DNA from: DATAVB01 sp040414495
GTDB lineage: Bacteria > Actinomycetota > Actinomycetes > Mycobacteriales > QHCD01
Length of the DNA: 64,000 nucleotides
Direction of reading: 5' to 3'
NCBI GenBank assembly: GCA_040414495.1
Contig: JBEDUI010000285.1
Location: 17,360 to 81,359 of the forward strand
Shown here: positions 36,543 through 44,566 of the stretch, piece by piece
Position numbering within the stretch: the stretch's first letter is position 1
How the letters are laid out: the number at the start of each line of letters is the position of its first letter
Notes under the pieces: generated by a model
Database searches by the model: none
What the model was told of the DNA's origin: nothing
The model's input: only the letters and a program-made list of their open reading frames with translations
Position numbers and translations under genes: made by a program

Positions 36543-36702
36543 GCGGCCAAAATGGCGCGGTCGCGGAATTGGCCGTCGTCGGCATTAGTCCGCAGCCGAA
36601 GATGGCGCGGTCGCCGAGATGGCCGTCGCCCCGCGTTAGTTCTCGCAGCCGAGAATCCCGAGATCGCCGTCGCCCGCGGTTGGTTCCGCGGCCGAGAATG
36701 CC
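36543..36702. repeat. Degenerate tandem repeat of about 43-53 bp
   Basis: Three and a half imperfect units begin at 36543, 36592, 36645 and 36688 with GCGGCCAAAATGG, GCAGCCGAAGATGG, GCAGCCGAGAATCC and GCGGCCGAGAATGCC. Each complete unit continues with a (A/C)GCGGTCGC..GAGATGGCCGTCG-like core and ends in (A/G)TTAGTTC-like bases. It lies just upstream of the DUF89 start and is probably decayed non-coding sequence. Confidence 0.55.
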
Positions 36703-36788
36703 AGCTCACCGAATCGACGGTTCACCGCATTCGCTTTCGGCTCGAATTTCCAACTCGGGACGGAAATGCGCGGTCGGCCTGCCCGTCA

Positions 36789-36852
36789 CCGTGATCATGC
36801 GGAATTGGTCCGCGACACACCGTGCGGGCGAACCATTTCCGCATGATCACGG
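36789..36852. repeat. Long TGATCATG-core hairpin, copy 3
   Basis: Arms CCGTGATCATGCGGAATTGG (36789-36808) and its near-complement (36833-36852), one mismatch. The loop begins TCCGCGACAC. Arms and loop are nearly the same as copy 1 at 14141-14202, showing a dispersed family rather than a gene-specific terminator; here no gene ends nearby. Confidence 0.8.
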
Positions 36853-37410
36853 GCGGGGAAGCGCTATGGATGTTGGTAAAGAAAGGAAAATGAAATCACC
36901 ATTTTCACTGGTGTGCGATCTGGTGGCCTACGAGATCAAAAGCTCGCCACGGGGCTGGTCAGGGGCTACCACACCGAATTCGTTACCCGTTGGGTAGCTG
37001 ACTGGGCGGTTGGGACACGTCGCGCGGACGCGTCCGATCGGTACTTTCATGCCCATCACCGAATCCCTTCCTGCGTTCGGATCGGTCGGTTGTAGTCCGC
37101 TGACTGTCCACTACCGACAGACGGCCGGAGGATCAGCAACGGAAATCTCCCGTCCGCATCTGGTGCGGTTGCGACGTTGCACAATAGTGATCCAGGTGCC
37201 AGTTTCCTGAGCGAATCAAAACGTACGCGTCGCCGTATTGGGTGTCAATGGCGCGCCGGCGTCGATGGCGGCCGTCCGTCCTTGTCCGGCCAGCTGTCCT
37301 CTCAGGAATTCCGACTTGCTCACGAATTCCACTGTGGCGTCGGGGTTTCGAGCGTCGCATCCGGGTCCTACATCGGACGCAATTTGCTTGCTGGGTTGGG
37401 AAAAACGGCA

Positions 37411-37439
37411 TTGCCGAGCCGACAGCCGTACGCTAGGGT
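37411..37439 (+). promoter_or_regulatory. Candidate promoter upstream of the PhyH/transporter locus
   Basis: TTGCCG (37411-37416), a 17-nt spacer and TAGGGT (37434-37439). If active, the transcript would begin near 37446 and have a leader of almost 300 nt before the dioxygenase ATG at 37743. The GTCCTACATCGGACGC dyad just upstream (37368-37383) could be an operator. Confidence 0.35.
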
Positions 37440-37742
37440 TCCGGTAAAACGAAGCGCCGATTCCGCAACTTGAAATTCGTTGAGCAAAGTTTCGAGACAA
37501 TTCCGCGAACGTGCTGAACTCAGCTCCGATGATGTACGGACGAATCTCATCTCGATAAATGGACGGGATCGAAATGGAAAAGCCCGGTTCAACGATCGGC
37601 GGAGATACACGTCGGCGCCGGCGATCCGGGGTGATCGGCGCGGCTCGTTGGCCGCCCGGCTGAGGGATCCGCAGGCAGTACGCTGCGATGACGGCAGGAC
37701 GGAACGACCAGGGCGTGTCACATAACGGGAGGAATTGCGAAC

Positions 37743-38603
37743 ATGAACGACGCCGGCGGCGCGCTGAATCCGGATGAGTGGCGCGATCACATCATGACCT
37801 ACGGGTATGTGGTCGTCCACGATGCCCTTCCCGAAGAAAATCTCCAGGCCACGATTGACGATATCTGGAAACACACCGGGGCGAGCCCGGATGACCCAGA
37901 GACGTGGTATCAGCCGGAGGTCATTAGACCCGTCGGCATGGTCGAGATGTATCAGTACCAGTCAATGTGGAACAACCGACAGCACCCGCATGTGTACGAC
38001 ATCTTTCGGGCAATTCACCGGACCGATAAGCTGTCTGTTTCCATCGACCGGGTCGGACTCAAGCCGCCCGTGGATGCGCGCCATCCGGAGTATGACCACA
38101 AAGGAATGATTCATTGGGACACCGACATGACGCGGTACCCCGACATCCCATTCCACGTGCAGGGCGTGCTCGCGCTCACCGATACCGAGCCGGAGATGGG
38201 CGGGTTCCAATGTGTACCCGATACATATCAGCACCTCGAAGAGTTTCTGGCCACGCAGACGCCGGAGCAGATTGCATCCCGCAACCCTGACTATTCGGCG
38301 TACCCCGTCACCAGGCCGCGGTTGGCCGCCGGCGACCTGCTCATCTGGACCTCACTGCTGCTGCACGGCAACGGGCACAACGTGTCGAACAAGCCGCGAC
38401 TGTGCCAATACCTGAGCATGAACCCGGCCACCGACGGGAACAGTGAGCACCGGCAGCGCCGAATTTCCTCATGGCAGAACAACACCACTCCGGGTGGCCG
38501 GGCATTTCCCGGCGACGCCCGTGGCATCGAGGAACAGCGCAGCTCGCCGGCTGAGCTGACCGATCTGGGCCGCAAGCTGCTCGGGGTCGACGCCTGGGAC
38601 TGA
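37743..38603 (+). CDS. Phytanoyl-CoA dioxygenase (PhyH) family oxygenase
   Basis: 286-residue Fe(II)/2-oxoglutarate-dependent dioxygenase of the PhyH family. The iron ligands are His124 and Asp126 (GMIHWDTDMT) and distal His208 (LLIWTSLLLHGNGHN). Arg219 in NKPRLCQYLS is placed to bind 2-oxoglutarate. The tail carries RRISSWQNNTTPGGRAFPGDARGIEEQ. Members hydroxylate diverse small molecules; the substrate is unknown. GGGAGGA lies 9 nt before the ATG. Next on the same strand, 178 bp later, is a sugar ABC importer, so it may act on the imported compound. Confidence 0.88.
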   Translation: MNDAGGALNPDEWRDHIMTYGYVVVHDALPEENLQATIDDIWKHTGASPDDPETWYQPEVIRPVGMVEMYQYQSMWNNRQHPHVYDIFRAIHRTDKLSVSIDRVGLKPPVDARHPEYDHKGMIHWDTDMTRYPDIPFHVQGVLALTDTEPEMGGFQCVPDTYQHLEEFLATQTPEQIASRNPDYSAYPVTRPRLAAGDLLIWTSLLLHGNGHNVSNKPRLCQYLSMNPATDGNSEHRQRRISSWQNNTTPGGRAFPGDARGIEEQRSSPAELTDLGRKLLGVDAWD

Positions 38604-38705
38604 TCCGCTCTACAAGAACCGGCGACAGCGTCGGGGTGGGAGCGTGCCTGTCGTCTAGGCCGCGCCGTAATCCGTAAGAGACACAACGACATACGACTGA
38701 TCCCA

Positions 38706-38728
38706 GGATCGGCCAGCTGAGCCGATCC
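38706..38728 (+). terminator. Hairpin between PhyH gene and transporter operon
   Basis: Perfect 8-bp stem GGATCGGC/GCCGATCC with a 7-nt loop, about 100 bp after the PhyH stop and 53 bp before the permease start. It could terminate or attenuate transcription into the transporter genes. Confidence 0.45.
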
Positions 38729-38781
38729 CGTAGCCCTTCGCGCCCGCAATCGGGCATCGACGAGCGATCCGAGGAGCAGCT

Positions 38782-39744
38782 GTGAGTGTGGAGTCTGGTG
38801 CGACACTGGTTGAAGCGCCGCGGCGCGACCGGGTGCCTCGTCGTTCGACCAGGCGCTCGAGAATGCGGCAGGAACGGTGGATGTACCTGTTCATCGTTCC
38901 GGGGTTTCTGTATTTCGTTGTGTTTCGATATATCCCGCTGCTCGGCAACGTGGTCGCATTTCAGAACTATTCGCCGTTCCTGGGAATCACCGGCAGCGAG
39001 TGGGTCGGCTTCAGCAATTTCACCTCGCTGTTCTCCAACCCTGACGTACGCCAGGCGCTGACCAACACGATCATCATCAACGGCCTGCAGATCATCTTCT
39101 TCTTTCCCGCGCCCATCGCCCTGGCGTTGTTGCTGAACAGCATCATGAGCCCGGCGATCAAGCGGGTGATCCAGTCGATCGTCTATCTGCCGTATTTCAT
39201 CGGCTGGGTTGTATTGGTCAGCGTCTGGCAGTCCGTACTCGGCGGCGATGGTCTGCTCAACCAGACGCTGAGCAGCCACGGCATGTCGACGATCAACCTG
39301 ATGACCAATCCGCACCTGTTCAAACCGATGATGGTTCTGCAGTTCATCTGGAAGAACGTCGGTTGGGGCACGATCATCTATCTGGCCGCGATCAGCAAGG
39401 TGGATACCTCGCTCTACGAATCGTCCGTTGTGGACGGAGCCGGACCGTGGCGGCGCATCTGGCACGTCACGCTGCCGGGAATTCGCGGGATAACGCTATT
39501 GCTGTTGATCCTCAATCTCGGCAATATCCTCACCACCGGTTTTGAACAGATTCTCTTGCAGGAACCGGCCGTCGGCGCGAGCGCCGGTCAGGTGTTGGAC
39601 ACCTTCGTCTACTTCCAGGGCGTGATCGGTGGCAACTGGGGCCTGGCCGCGGCGGTTGGTCTGTTCAAAGGCGTGGTCGGCACGATTCTTGTTTTGGGCG
39701 CGAACAAGCTCGCCCACATGTTTGGCGAACAGGGGGTGTTCTAG
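38782..39744 (+). CDS. Sugar ABC importer permease, LplB type
   Basis: 320-residue inner-membrane permease of the binding-protein-dependent MalF/LplB group. After a charged cytosolic start (RRDRVPRRSTRRSRMRQERWMY) come about six helices, beginning YLFIVPGFLYFVVFRYIPLLGNVVAFQNY. The cytoplasmic EAA-type loop that contacts the ATPase is YESSVVDGAGPWRRIWHVTLPGI. Long-form LplB/YtcP systems import oligosaccharides, often from plant cell walls. GAGGAG is 5 nt before the GTG. Its stop overlaps the next permease start (TAGTG). No ATPase gene is present here; such systems commonly share a general MsmK-like ATPase encoded elsewhere. Confidence 0.92.
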   Translation: MSVESGATLVEAPRRDRVPRRSTRRSRMRQERWMYLFIVPGFLYFVVFRYIPLLGNVVAFQNYSPFLGITGSEWVGFSNFTSLFSNPDVRQALTNTIIINGLQIIFFFPAPIALALLLNSIMSPAIKRVIQSIVYLPYFIGWVVLVSVWQSVLGGDGLLNQTLSSHGMSTINLMTNPHLFKPMMVLQFIWKNVGWGTIIYLAAISKVDTSLYESSVVDGAGPWRRIWHVTLPGIRGITLLLLILNLGNILTTGFEQILLQEPAVGASAGQVLDTFVYFQGVIGGNWGLAAAVGLFKGVVGTILVLGANKLAHMFGEQGVF

Positions 39745-40649
39745 TGGCACTGGTCTTGCGCAGCTCGGCGCTGCGTCCATCGTGGATGGAACGGCCCAAG
39801 GTGGTCACGCGGCTGTCGAAAGCGGTCATTCTGCTGATCGTCGTGATCGTGATGCTGTTCCCGTTCCTTTATGTGCTGTCGGTCAGCCTCTCCTCGCAGG
39901 CCGACCTGAAAGGCGCCAACGCGCCGCTGATTCCCAAACATCCGACGCTGTCGGCCTACCGTCAGATTCTCGCCGGCGGTATTGTCACCCGGGCGTTGGA
40001 GGTGAGCATCGGAATTACGGTGATCGGCACGCTGATCGCCATGTTCATGACCACCACCCTGGCCTACGGATTGTCCCGAACGCGACACGTACCGGGCAGC
40101 AAGTTCGTGCTGATCCTTGTCCTGGGAACATTGCTGTTCAGCGCCGGCATCATTCCGAACTACCTGCTGGTGCGGTACATGGGCCTGCTGAACAGCTATC
40201 TGTCGTTGATCCTGCCCGGCATGATCAGCGCGTTCAACCTCGTCGTGGTCCGTCAGTTCTTCATGAGCATTCCCGAAGAGCTCACCGATGCCGCCCGGGT
40301 CGACGGCGCCAACCCCATACGGATTTTCTGGCACGTGGTTTTGCCACTGTCCAAAGCGGTTCTGGCGGTGGTGGCGCTCTTTTACGGCGTCGGACTGTGG
40401 TCGGACTTTTTCAACGCCTTGCTGTACCTGAACAACACGGCGAAATGGCCGATCCAATTGGTGTTGCGCCTGTTCGTGTTGCAGGGCCAGAGCCTCGGTG
40501 GCACCACCCAGACCGGGCAGCCGGCACCGCCGGCCCAGACCGTGCAGATGGCTGTCGTGATGATCGCGACGGTTCCGATCGTGCTGGTCTATCCGTTCCT
40601 GCAGAAGTATTTCACCCAGGGTGTGCTCTCCGGAGCCGTCAAGGGCTGA
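39744..40649 (+). CDS. Sugar ABC importer permease, LplC/YtcP type
   Basis: 301-residue second permease (MalG-like) of the same importer. The first helix is VILLIVVIVMLFPFLYVLSVSLSSQADL, and the EAA loop is EELTDAARVDGANPIRIFWHVVLPLSKAVLAVVALFYGVGLWSDFFNAL. C-terminal helices end with LVYPFLQKYFTQGVLSGAVKG, the typical LplC tail. Its GTG overlaps the stop of the first permease by one base, so they are translated together, and the binding-protein gene follows 72 bp after its stop. The order permease-permease-binding protein is normal for the LplB/LplC group. Confidence 0.92.
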   Translation: MALVLRSSALRPSWMERPKVVTRLSKAVILLIVVIVMLFPFLYVLSVSLSSQADLKGANAPLIPKHPTLSAYRQILAGGIVTRALEVSIGITVIGTLIAMFMTTTLAYGLSRTRHVPGSKFVLILVLGTLLFSAGIIPNYLLVRYMGLLNSYLSLILPGMISAFNLVVVRQFFMSIPEELTDAARVDGANPIRIFWHVVLPLSKAVLAVVALFYGVGLWSDFFNALLYLNNTAKWPIQLVLRLFVLQGQSLGGTTQTGQPAPPAQTVQMAVVMIATVPIVLVYPFLQKYFTQGVLSGAVKG

Positions 40650-40721
40650 GTGGAAACCATTTATCCACCGTGTTTTCCAACGCACGGTATCTGACCAAGC
40701 ATGGAGGAGGTCGACCACCAG

Positions 40722-42440
40722 ATGGATGCTGCGCAGGGGCCTGATCGCGATATCGCGGGCGCGAAAGGCATGCTGGAAAGGCGTTCGCTGTTGAAGGCGG
40801 CGGTCGGAACGGCCGGGCTCGGCCTCTTGGCCGCGTGCGGTGGTGGCAAGAACGGCGGAGGCAAGAATGCCGCATCGTGCGTCTCCGACCTGAAGTTCCC
40901 GGCGTCGACGGCGAAGCCGCAGTCCGACGAGATCATCTCGAAGGTACCCGGCACGCCCAACGCCTGGACCGCGTATCCCAAGCCGTACAAGACAATTCCC
41001 GAACCGCCGGGCAAGGGCGGTACGGTCACCACGTTCCAGATCCTCTTCTCTTCACCGCCGGCGCCGTTGAAGAGCAACCCGTGGTGGCAGGAGCTGAACC
41101 AACGGCTGGGTGTCAAGATCCAGCCGACCCTGGCCGACTCACCGGACTATCCGGCCAAGCTCCTGACGTTGGCCGCCAGCGGTAATTTCCCCGACATCAC
41201 GTACATCAACTTCAACCCGGACGGTCAGTATGGCGGAGCGGGCTTCGAGAAATTCCTGGCCGAAGGGGCATTCCACGACCTGACGCCGTATCTGACCGGT
41301 AAGGGCCTGAAGCAATTCAAGAACTGCCAGCTGATCCCGGCCATTACCTGGAAGGGCAGCGCCTTCGAAGGCAAGATCTATGGCGTGCCGTACCCGATCC
41401 AACCGGTCAACGGCCAACTCGGCATGTACCGCAAGGACTGGGCCCAGAAGCTGGGCGTCGACAACCCGAAGAATGCCGACGAAGTCATGGAAATGTTCGT
41501 CGCCTTCTCCAAGGGCGATCCGGACGGCAACGGAAAGAAGAACACGTTCGGCGTTGACCTGTTGCGCGGCAGTATCTGGGCCGCGATGTTCCGGGCTCCG
41601 AACAACTGGCGGCTGAACAAGGACGGCTCGCTGGTCAAGGATATGGAGACCGACGAGTACGTGGCCGCGTTGGAATTCGCCAACAAGATGTGGAAGAAAG
41701 GCGTTTTCCATCCCGACGCACTCACCCTCACGCTGAACGAGGAGGAGAGCCTGTTCGAGTCCGGCAAGACCGGATTCTTCGCGCAGGGCGGATGGGGCTA
41801 TTTCGGAAATCAGCCCAACACGATCTACACGTTGACCAAGCAGAACACCAAGACGGCCAATCCGGCGCCGTGGATTCCGCCCGGTCATGACGGTGGCAAG
41901 CCGGCGCTGCCGCTGGGCAGCGCGTCGTACGGATTCGGTGCGATACCCAGCTCGATCAAGGACGAGAAGCGGATCGTCGAGCTGATCCACATCATGGAGT
42001 ATTGGGCCGCGCCGTTCGGCAGTGACGAGTTCACGTTCATGCATTCGGGTATCGAAGGCAAGATGTTCCACTACGTCGACGGTGCCCCGGTCTCGGTGTC
42101 CAATGGCAACCAGAACTGGGCCAACGGCCTGAACTATCTGTGTGCTCCGGGCGAGATCAACTATTTCTACGCCAACCAGCCCGGAATGGCGCAGACCATG
42201 CAGAAGCTACAGGAAGAGCAGATAACCAATGCCGTTGCCGATCCGACGCAGGGCCTGTATTCGCCGACCTGGGTCAACAACGGTGGCACGCTGACCAAGC
42301 TGCAAACCGACACCTACAACGCGATCGCGGTGGGAAACAAGCCCATGTCGTACCTCAAGGAAGCGATTCAGAACTGGAAGAACCAGGGCGGAGAGAAAGC
42401 GCGCGGGGAGTTCCAGGACTCGTTGGCGAAGTGTAAGTAA
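40722..42440 (+). CDS. Sugar-binding lipoprotein of ABC importer (LplA type)
   Basis: 572-residue extracellular solute-binding protein. It has a twin-arginine lipoprotein signal, ERRSLLKAAVGTAGLGLLAAC, with lipobox Cys39, followed by a glycine/lysine linker (GGGKNGGGKN). The mature part shows the large LplA-like fold: PPAPLKSNPWWQELNQRLGVKIQPTLADSPDYPAKLLTLAASGNFPDITYI and GKIYGVPYPIQPVNGQLGMYRKDWAQKLG. Proteins of this size bind oligosaccharides, including rhamnogalacturonan fragments in characterised relatives, but the ligand here is unknown. I chose ATG 40722 because GGAGGAGG at 40703-40710 serves it; ATG 40701 would overlap that site. An 8-bp hairpin at 42451-42480 closes the operon. Confidence 0.92.
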   Translation: MDAAQGPDRDIAGAKGMLERRSLLKAAVGTAGLGLLAACGGGKNGGGKNAASCVSDLKFPASTAKPQSDEIISKVPGTPNAWTAYPKPYKTIPEPPGKGGTVTTFQILFSSPPAPLKSNPWWQELNQRLGVKIQPTLADSPDYPAKLLTLAASGNFPDITYINFNPDGQYGGAGFEKFLAEGAFHDLTPYLTGKGLKQFKNCQLIPAITWKGSAFEGKIYGVPYPIQPVNGQLGMYRKDWAQKLGVDNPKNADEVMEMFVAFSKGDPDGNGKKNTFGVDLLRGSIWAAMFRAPNNWRLNKDGSLVKDMETDEYVAALEFANKMWKKGVFHPDALTLTLNEEESLFESGKTGFFAQGGWGYFGNQPNTIYTLTKQNTKTANPAPWIPPGHDGGKPALPLGSASYGFGAIPSSIKDEKRIVELIHIMEYWAAPFGSDEFTFMHSGIEGKMFHYVDGAPVSVSNGNQNWANGLNYLCAPGEINYFYANQPGMAQTMQKLQEEQITNAVADPTQGLYSPTWVNNGGTLTKLQTDTYNAIAVGNKPMSYLKEAIQNWKNQGGEKARGEFQDSLAKCK

Positions 42441-42450
42441 CGAGCGGCCC

Positions 42451-42480
42451 TGGGTACGTCGTCCTTGGATGGCGTACCCA
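42451..42480 (+). terminator. Hairpin after sugar-binding lipoprotein gene
   Basis: Perfect 8-bp stem TGGGTACG/CGTACCCA with a 14-nt loop, 10 bp after the stop codon and no T-run. Likely end of the importer operon. Confidence 0.5.
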
Positions 42481-42530
42481 CAGCGCCGTCCGGTGCGTGA
42501 GTGGCACACTGGCCGTGAGGGCTCAGCACA

Positions 42531-43238
42531 ATGGACGGTGAACGGCCCGAGGGGCAGTATCGGCCGTGGCGGGGCGGTTTGCGCGCGCGGCCCGACGAGC
42601 TGCGTATATTCGCCGATCGGCAGGAGGCTGGTCGGTTGTTGGCCGCGTTGGTGGCGCAACGTCGGTGGACCGATCCGGTGGTGCTTGGGTTGGCCCGCGG
42701 TGGCGTGCCAGTGGCAGCGCAGGTCGCGCGGTCGATCGGGGCGCCGTTGGATGTGGCTGTGGCCAGGAAAATCGGAGCCCCCGATCAGCCCGAACTCGGC
42801 GTCGGAGCGGTGACCGCGCAGGGACCGCCGTATTACGACGCCAGGACGCTGGCGCTGTTGGGGCTGACCGCCGAGCAGTTGATGCCGGTGGCGGCGGCGG
42901 AGCGAGCTGAGGCGCAGCGCCAGATGCGTCGCTATCACGAGCGCCAGCCACCGGCCTCGTTGTCCGACCGAGACGTTCTGGTCGTGGATGACGGGTTGGC
43001 GACCGGCGTGACCGCTACCGCCGCCGTGCGGGCGATCCGGCTCGCCGTCCCGCGCAGCGTCGTATTCGCCGCACCGGTGTGCGCGGCTCGAAGCGCCGCC
43101 CTGCTGCGGAACGAGGTCGACGCGGTGATCTGTCTACAAGCACCAGTGCGTTTTGTCGCCGTCGGCGAGTGGTACCGCGATTTCACTCAGACCACTGACG
43201 CCGAGGTACTGGGCCTGCTCGACTCCATGGCTTCGTGA
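42531..43238 (+). CDS. Phosphoribosyltransferase-domain protein
   Basis: 235 residues. The type I PRTase fold is shown by LARGGVPVAAQVARSIGAPLDVAVARKIGAPDQPELGVGAV and the PRPP-binding motif VLVVDDGLATGVTATAAVRAIR. Many actinobacterial proteins with this arrangement are annotated only as phosphoribosyltransferases and occur beside stress or dormancy genes; the acceptor base is not apparent. ATG 42531 has a weak GTGAGGG about 9 nt upstream. It is separated from the importer by a hairpin and is probably transcribed on its own. Confidence 0.83.
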   Translation: MDGERPEGQYRPWRGGLRARPDELRIFADRQEAGRLLAALVAQRRWTDPVVLGLARGGVPVAAQVARSIGAPLDVAVARKIGAPDQPELGVGAVTAQGPPYYDARTLALLGLTAEQLMPVAAAERAEAQRQMRRYHERQPPASLSDRDVLVVDDGLATGVTATAAVRAIRLAVPRSVVFAAPVCAARSAALLRNEVDAVICLQAPVRFVAVGEWYRDFTQTTDAEVLGLLDSMAS

Positions 43239-43354
43239 ATCTCGAAGCTCCACTGAGGACTACAGCGGTCCGGGTACGCTGATGCCACCGGGCGTACGGG
43301 CCCGCGACACGGTGCCGCCGTCCGGTTGATCCGGAAACGGGCGGGAGTTCCACT

Positions 43355-44563
43355 ATGGCCGACAATAGCTACGACGTGATTGTGGTCGGCGCCCGATGCG
43401 CCGGCTCGCCAACCGCGATGTTGCTGGCCCGTAAGGGTTATCGGGTTCTTCTGGTCGATCGGGCGACATTTCCCAGCGATACGCTCTCCACCCACGTTGT
43501 CCACCCGCCCGGCATCGCGGCGTTGGACCGCTGGGGCCTGCTGGGACAACTCACGGCGACCGGCTGTCCGCCGATCACTACGTACCGATTCGATTTCGGC
43601 GCATTCGTGCTGGCCGGTTCGCCCGGGACCGCGGAATCACCGGTCGCCTACTGTCCACGTCGGATCGTGCTGGACAAGTTGCTGGTGGACGCGGCCGAGG
43701 ATGCCGGTGCCGAGGTGCGCGAGGGTTTTACGGTCAGCGAGATTCTGGCATCCGACGATCGGGTGATCGGCATTCGCGGTCACAGCAAGGGCGGCGGATC
43801 GGTGAGCGAGCGGGCCCGGGCCGTTGTCGGGGCGGACGGCCTGCATTCCCTGCTGGCGCAGAGCGTAGAGCCGGAGCAGTATCTGGAAAAGCCACCATTG
43901 CTGTGCGGCTATTACACCTACTGGAGTGGTCTGCCGGCGAATGGTCGCTTCGAGAATTACCTGCGACACGAGCGGGGCTGGGCAGCATGTCCGACACATG
44001 ACGGCCTCACGATGGTCGTCGTGGGCTGGCCCGCGGCCCAGTTCGCGGCGAACAAGACCGATATCGAAGGCAACTACCTGAGGTCTTTCGAGCAGGCGCC
44101 GGAGTTCGCGGAACGGATCCACTCGGCCACACGGGAGGCCCGTTTCGCCGGCACGACGGTGCCGAATTACTTCCGCAAACCATACGGTTCAGGCTGGGTC
44201 CTGGTCGGCGATGCCGGCTACAACAAGGACTTCATCACCGCTCAGGGAATTTCCGACGCGTTCCGTGATGCGGAGCTGGCGGCGGACGCGCTGGATGCGT
44301 CACTGTCCGGCGCAATGCCCTACGACGCTGCCATGGCCGGATATCAGTCGACCCGGGACGAGCACGTCCGCGGCACGTACGAATTCACCACCCAGCTGGC
44401 CACACTGGAACCGCCGCCGCCGCCAATGCAGCAGGTGTTGGCCGCGATGGTGGGGAACCAACCGGCGATGGATGGTTTCGCCCGGGTGAGCGCGGGCGCG
44501 ACCTCGCCAGGCGAATTCTTCGCCCCGGACAACGTCGCCAACATTCTTGCTACCACTTCGTGA
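43355..44563 (+). CDS. FAD-dependent oxidoreductase (geranylgeranyl reductase / monooxygenase group)
   Basis: 402 residues. The N-terminal dinucleotide motif is YDVIVVGARCAGSPTAMLLARKGYRVLLVDRATFPSDTLSTH, the central motif is ARAVVGADGLHSLLAQ, and the FAD pyrophosphate motif is GSGWVLVGDAGYNKDFITAQGISDAFRDAELAADAL. The GA-x-C-AG-SP start and STHVVHPPG loop are seen in flavoproteins of the GGR/aromatic-ring hydroxylase class. The substrate is unknown. GGGAG lies 7 nt before the ATG. It converges on the GH38 gene with a 3-bp gap between stops and shows no functional link to it. Confidence 0.88.
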   Translation: MADNSYDVIVVGARCAGSPTAMLLARKGYRVLLVDRATFPSDTLSTHVVHPPGIAALDRWGLLGQLTATGCPPITTYRFDFGAFVLAGSPGTAESPVAYCPRRIVLDKLLVDAAEDAGAEVREGFTVSEILASDDRVIGIRGHSKGGGSVSERARAVVGADGLHSLLAQSVEPEQYLEKPPLLCGYYTYWSGLPANGRFENYLRHERGWAACPTHDGLTMVVVGWPAAQFAANKTDIEGNYLRSFEQAPEFAERIHSATREARFAGTTVPNYFRKPYGSGWVLVGDAGYNKDFITAQGISDAFRDAELAADALDASLSGAMPYDAAMAGYQSTRDEHVRGTYEFTTQLATLEPPPPPMQQVLAAMVGNQPAMDGFARVSAGATSPGEFFAPDNVANILATTS

Positions 44564-44566
44564 GCC

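Larger units (their letters stand above)
36469..37742. other. 1.27-kb region without a convincing gene
   Basis: Base composition is less GC-rich than its flanks and reading frames are short. It contains the tandem repeats at 36543-36702, the long hairpin at 36789-36852, a 43-residue frame at 36866-36997 (MDVGKERKMKSPFSLVCDLVAYEI...) that I do not recognise, and a promoter-like pair at 37411-37439. It looks like decayed accessory DNA plus the long leader of the dioxygenase gene. Confidence 0.5.

Noticed and set aside
36543..36702. CRISPR array
   Set aside because: Units vary in length (43-53 bp) and sequence with no constant-repeat/unique-spacer alternation and no cas genes in the window.
37216..37500. 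Possible 94-residue minus-strand protein in the gene-poor region
   Set aside because: No ribosome site, no family resemblance, ordinary composition for random frame; overlaps a promoter-like element.
37711..37725. A fourth MITE-like end (AGGGCGTGTCACA)
   Set aside because: Only the first nine bases match; no second arm or interior follows.
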